The notes beneath the pieces were generated by a model. It did not search any database. It was not told where the DNA came from and worked only from the letters and a program-made list of their open reading frames with translations. A program made the translations under genes and the position numbers. This document shows, piece after piece, positions 6,519 through 8,866 of a DNA stretch of 8,866 bases. Positions within the stretch are counted from its first letter, which is position 1. The number at the start of each line of letters is the position of its first letter. Source of the stretch: Acidobacteriota bacterium (GTDB lineage: Bacteria > Acidobacteriota > Terriglobia > Terriglobales > Acidobacteriaceae). The stretch is from positions 1 to 8,866 of the forward strand of contig QIAI01000337.1 in assembly GCA_003224995.1 (NCBI GenBank), read 5' to 3'.

Positions 6519-7523
6519 ATGAGTTTCAATTTGCGGAACCGTTGCCTTCTTACCGTCCAGGATTATACGCATCGCGAGTTTCGCTATCTGCTGGATCTCG
6601 CCCGGGACCTCAAGAGGGCCAAGTACGCTCGTACCGAGCAGAAACATTTGGAAGGCAAAGAGATATGTCTCATCTTCGAGAAGACGTCCACCCGCACGCG
6701 GTGTGCTTTCGAAGTGGCATGCTACGACCAGGGTGCGCATGTAACTTACCTCGATCCCTCCGGCTCGCAGATTGGCCACAAGGAGTCCTTCAAGGACACG
6801 GCGCGGGTGCTGGGCCGCATGTTCGATGCCATCGAGTATCGCGGTGCTTCACAGTGCGGCGTTGAACAACTCGCTAGTAATGCCGGGGTGCCCGTCTATA
6901 ACGGGCTCACCGATGAGTATCACCCGACCCAGATGCTTGCGGACATCATGACCATGCGCGAATACAGCGACAGGCCAATTTCGGAAATCCGTTACTGCTA
7001 TGTCGGCGATACCAGATCCAACATGGGACATTCGCTGATGATCGCAGGCTGTCTGGTGGGAATGGATGTGCGGATATGCGGCCCGAAGTCGTTGTGGCCG
7101 TCCGAGGAGTACCAGAAGATCGCGCGCGATCTCGAGGCGAAGAATGGAGCCAAACTGACCATCACCGATGATCCGAAAGCAGCGGTGAAGGGAGTCGATT
7201 TCATTCACACGGACGTTTGGGTATCAATGGGCGAGGCCAAAGATGTCTGGAAAAAGCGAATCGAGCTTCTCACACCGTATCAGGTGAATATGGGGCTGAT
7301 GAACGCGAGTGGCAATCCGCATGTGCGTTTTATGCATTGCCTGCCCGCCTTTCACGACACGGAGACAACCCTCGGCAAACAGATCGCGGAGACCTACGGA
7401 CTCACTAATGGCGTCGAGGTCACTGATGAGGTATTCGAATCCGAGAAAAACATCGCATTCGAGCAGGCCGAAAACCGGATGCACACCATAAAGGCGTTGC
7501 TCGTTGCAACGCTGGGAGACTGA
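6519..7523 (+). CDS. arcB: Ornithine carbamoyltransferase, catabolic
   Basis: A 334-residue cytoplasmic enzyme, the usual length. In the ADI pathway it phosphorolyses citrulline to ornithine and carbamoyl phosphate. Seen: the carbamoyl-phosphate loop STRTR at residues 57-61, GHKESFKDTARVLGRMFD at 86-103, HPTQ at 135-138, the ornithine-binding DVWVSMGE at 232-239, and HCLP at 273-276 with the catalytic Cys. The family also has anabolic members (argF/argI) with the same motifs. The catabolic role is taken from position between arcA and arcC, and no other arginine-biosynthesis gene is present. Its stop codon is 4 nt before arcC, whose ribosome site lies inside the arcB 3' end, so the two should be translated together. 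It releases the ornithine that SpeF at the start of the window could use. Confidence 0.95.
   Translation: MSFNLRNRCLLTVQDYTHREFRYLLDLARDLKRAKYARTEQKHLEGKEICLIFEKTSTRTRCAFEVACYDQGAHVTYLDPSGSQIGHKESFKDTARVLGRMFDAIEYRGASQCGVEQLASNAGVPVYNGLTDEYHPTQMLADIMTMREYSDRPISEIRYCYVGDTRSNMGHSLMIAGCLVGMDVRICGPKSLWPSEEYQKIARDLEAKNGAKLTITDDPKAAVKGVDFIHTDVWVSMGEAKDVWKKRIELLTPYQVNMGLMNASGNPHVRFMHCLPAFHDTETTLGKQIAETYGLTNGVEVTDEVFESEKNIAFEQAENRMHTIKALLVATLGD
7514..7518 (+). promoter_or_regulatory. Ribosome binding site of arcC inside the arcB 3' end
   Basis: GGGAG lies 9 nt before ATG 7528 and within the last codons of arcB, which favours 7528 over an in-frame upstream start at 7504 that would overlap arcB. Such an overlap usually couples translation of the two genes. 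Confidence 0.6.
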
Positions 7524-7527
7524 AGCC

Positions 7528-8427
7528 ATGCGAATCGTAGTTGCTCTGGGAGGAAATGCTTTACTGAAACGGGGCGAGCCGATGAACGCGCAAGTGCAGC
7601 GCGCCAATGTCAGAATTGCCGCTCAGGCTCTGGCGCCTATCGCCAAGTCACATCAGTTGGTCATTAGTCACGGCAACGGCCCACAGGTTGGGCTGCTCGC
7701 TCTTCAAGGCGCTGCCTATGAAGCTGTCGAGGCCTATCCGTTGGATGTGCTGGGAGCCGAGACCGAAGGCATGATCGGCTACATGATCGAGCAGGAACTT
7801 GGCAATCTGCTTCCGTTTGACGTTCCGTTCGCAACGCTTCTCACAATGGTGGAGGTGAGTGCCGACGATCCGGGCTTCAAGAATCCGACGAAGTTCGTCG
7901 GGCCAATCTATGAGAAACCGGAAGCCGACCGAATCGCCGCCGAGAAAGGTTGGATTTTCAAGGCAGATGGAGCCAAGTGGCGTCGAGTTGTGCCATCTCC
8001 TATTCCCAAACGTATCTTTGAGATTCGGCCCGTAAAGTGGCTGCTCGAGCAGGGCACGATCGTGATCTGCGCTGGGGGAGGCGGTATCCCCACGATGTAC
8101 GAGCCTGGCGCCGAGCGCAAGTTGGCCGGGGTCGAGGCCGTTATCGATAAGGACTATTGCTCTGCGCTACTCGCGCGTGAACTCGACGCCGACCTGTTGG
8201 TCATGCTGACCGATGCCGACGCGGTTTATGCCGATTGGGGAAAGCCCACGCAGAGGCCTATCCGGAGCACCTCCCCGGATGCCTTGGCTGGAATCTCTTT
8301 CGCGGCGGGTTCAATGGGGCCGAAAGTCGATGCCGCATGCCGATTCGCTGCGGCAACCGGAAAGCCCGCTGCCATTGGCGCCTTGGCGGACTTGAATCGG
8401 ATCGTTGCCGGCGAAGCAGAGATGTGA
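7528..8427 (+). CDS. arcC: Carbamate kinase
   Basis: A 299-residue cytoplasmic kinase of the amino-acid-kinase fold that transfers phosphate from carbamoyl phosphate to ADP, giving ATP, ammonia and CO2. This is the energy-yielding last step of the ADI pathway. Seen: MRIVVALGGNALLKRG at the start (phosphate-binding GGN), SHGNGPQVGLLALQ at 47-60, EGMIGYMIEQEL at 80-91, ICAGGGGIPTMYE at 180-192, VIDKDYCSALLA at 205-216, LLVMLTDADAVY at 223-234 and GSMGPKVDAACRF at 261-273, all family hallmarks in the expected order. Starting at 7528 places the β-strand VVALGGN right at the N-terminus, as in known carbamate kinases. The C-terminus ends GEAEM where many homologues have GEAGT, a minor variation. 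The frame is intact. Confidence 0.96.
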   Translation: MRIVVALGGNALLKRGEPMNAQVQRANVRIAAQALAPIAKSHQLVISHGNGPQVGLLALQGAAYEAVEAYPLDVLGAETEGMIGYMIEQELGNLLPFDVPFATLLTMVEVSADDPGFKNPTKFVGPIYEKPEADRIAAEKGWIFKADGAKWRRVVPSPIPKRIFEIRPVKWLLEQGTIVICAGGGGIPTMYEPGAERKLAGVEAVIDKDYCSALLARELDADLLVMLTDADAVYADWGKPTQRPIRSTSPDALAGISFAAGSMGPKVDAACRFAAATGKPAAIGALADLNRIVAGEAEM

Positions 8428-8458
8428 GCGAGAAGGCTCCTGTACGCAGTAAGGACAC

Positions 8459-8462
8459 GAGG
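8459..8462 (+). promoter_or_regulatory. Ribosome binding site supporting a TTG start for adiC
   Basis: GAGG lies 5 nt before TTG 8468, in the 40-nt gap after arcC. It supports TTG over the in-frame ATG at 8489, which has only an AAGAAG purine run directly against it. Confidence 0.5.
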
Positions 8463-8467
8463 CTCGT

Positions 8468-8866
8468 TTGAGCAACCCAATAAAGAAGATGTCGCTGCTC
8501 CAGGCGACGATGTTGGTTTCCGGCAATATGATCGGTACAGGAGTCTTCCTGCTGCCGGCCAGCATGGCGTCGGTCGGCGGCATCGCGTTCTTCGGCTGGC
8601 TGATTGCCGCACTGGGCGCTGCGGCCGTCGGACTGGCATTCGCCAAGCTCGGTGAACTCGATCCGCAGGAAGGCGGCCCTTACGCATATGCACGGGATTT
8701 CCTGGGCCCCTACGTTGGGTTTCAGACGAACTGTATCTACTGGTTTGCCAACTGGATTGGAAACGTCGCGATCGCTGTCGCCGTCGTTGGGTATCTAGCG
8801 GCGTTTATTCCCAGAATTAATGGCCCGTGGCCTAGTGCGGTTGCCGCAGCAGTAGTGATCTGGGGT
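8468..8866 (+). CDS. adiC: Arginine/agmatine antiporter AdiC type (N-terminal 133 residues, 3' end outside window)
   Basis: An APC-superfamily inner-membrane exchanger that would import arginine and export agmatine made by AdiA. Starting at TTG 8468 gives an N-terminus two residues shorter than E. coli AdiC before TM1. Seen: LVSGNMIGTGVFLLPASMAS in TM1 (unwound GTG where E. coli has GSG, so Ser26 becomes Thr), LDPQEGGPYAYAR holding Tyr72 (E. coli Tyr74, reported as pH-sensing), and FQTNCIYWFANWIGNVAIA holding Asn99 (E. coli Asn101, substrate-contacting). E. coli Cys97 appears as Asn. About three to four membrane segments are visible. The match is clearly to AdiC, not to the PotE copy at 522-1859, though the N-termini are alike (KKM-S/T-L). 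No stop occurs before the window ends. It follows arcC, separated from adiA by the arc genes. Confidence 0.85.
   Translation, partial: MSNPIKKMSLLQATMLVSGNMIGTGVFLLPASMASVGGIAFFGWLIAALGAAAVGLAFAKLGELDPQEGGPYAYARDFLGPYVGFQTNCIYWFANWIGNVAIAVAVVGYLAAFIPRINGPWPSAVAAAVVIWG

Noticed and set aside
1..8866. CRISPR arrays, tRNA or rRNA genes, insertion sequences, phage genes
   Set aside because: None was seen. The window is almost entirely filled by metabolic and transport genes, with no transposase, terminal repeats or regularly spaced repeats near either broken gene.

Overview
This window is a single-strand (+) cluster of arginine and ornithine catabolism genes from a bacterium, probably a diderm (Gram-negative) one. 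That inference rests on a solute-binding protein with an ordinary signal peptide and no lipobox cysteine, and on SpeF/PotE, AdiA/AdiC and ArcABC proteins that resemble the proteobacterial versions. Base composition is moderately GC-rich. The species cannot be named from the sequence. All eight genes point the same way with gaps of 4 to about 100 bases, and no convincing internal terminator is visible, so one or a few transcripts are likely.

Layout: (1) 2-418, the C-terminal end of a SpeF-type ornithine decarboxylase, cut by the window edge. (2) 522-1859, a PotE-type ornithine/putrescine antiporter interrupted by an in-frame TAG exactly at the codon of a functionally important glutamate (E. 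coli Glu207). (3) 1886-2839, a periplasmic family-3 amino-acid-binding protein with no ABC permease or ATPase beside it. (4) 2939-5211, an AdiA-type arginine decarboxylase broken by an apparent 37-nt deletion between its N-terminal wing domain and its catalytic core. (5-7) 5251-8427, a complete arginine deiminase pathway, arcA-arcB-arcC. (8) 8468-8866, the start of an AdiC-type arginine/agmatine antiporter, cut by the window edge.

How the genes would work together: ArcA, ArcB and ArcC convert arginine to citrulline, ornithine, ammonia, CO2 and ATP. The ornithine produced is the substrate of the SpeF/PotE pair, which would decarboxylate it to putrescine and export that. In parallel, AdiA/AdiC would turn arginine into agmatine and export it. 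All three routes consume protons or release ammonia, so the locus looks like a combined acid-resistance and energy island. No ArcD antiporter is seen in the window.

The most notable point is the pattern of damage. One partner of each decarboxylase/antiporter pair is broken (PotE by a stop codon, AdiA by a frameshift), while the ADI trio is intact. This may be real decay, a split-gene arrangement, or sequence error. The two lesions should be verified before anything is built on them. No stretch over 300 bases lacks a gene.
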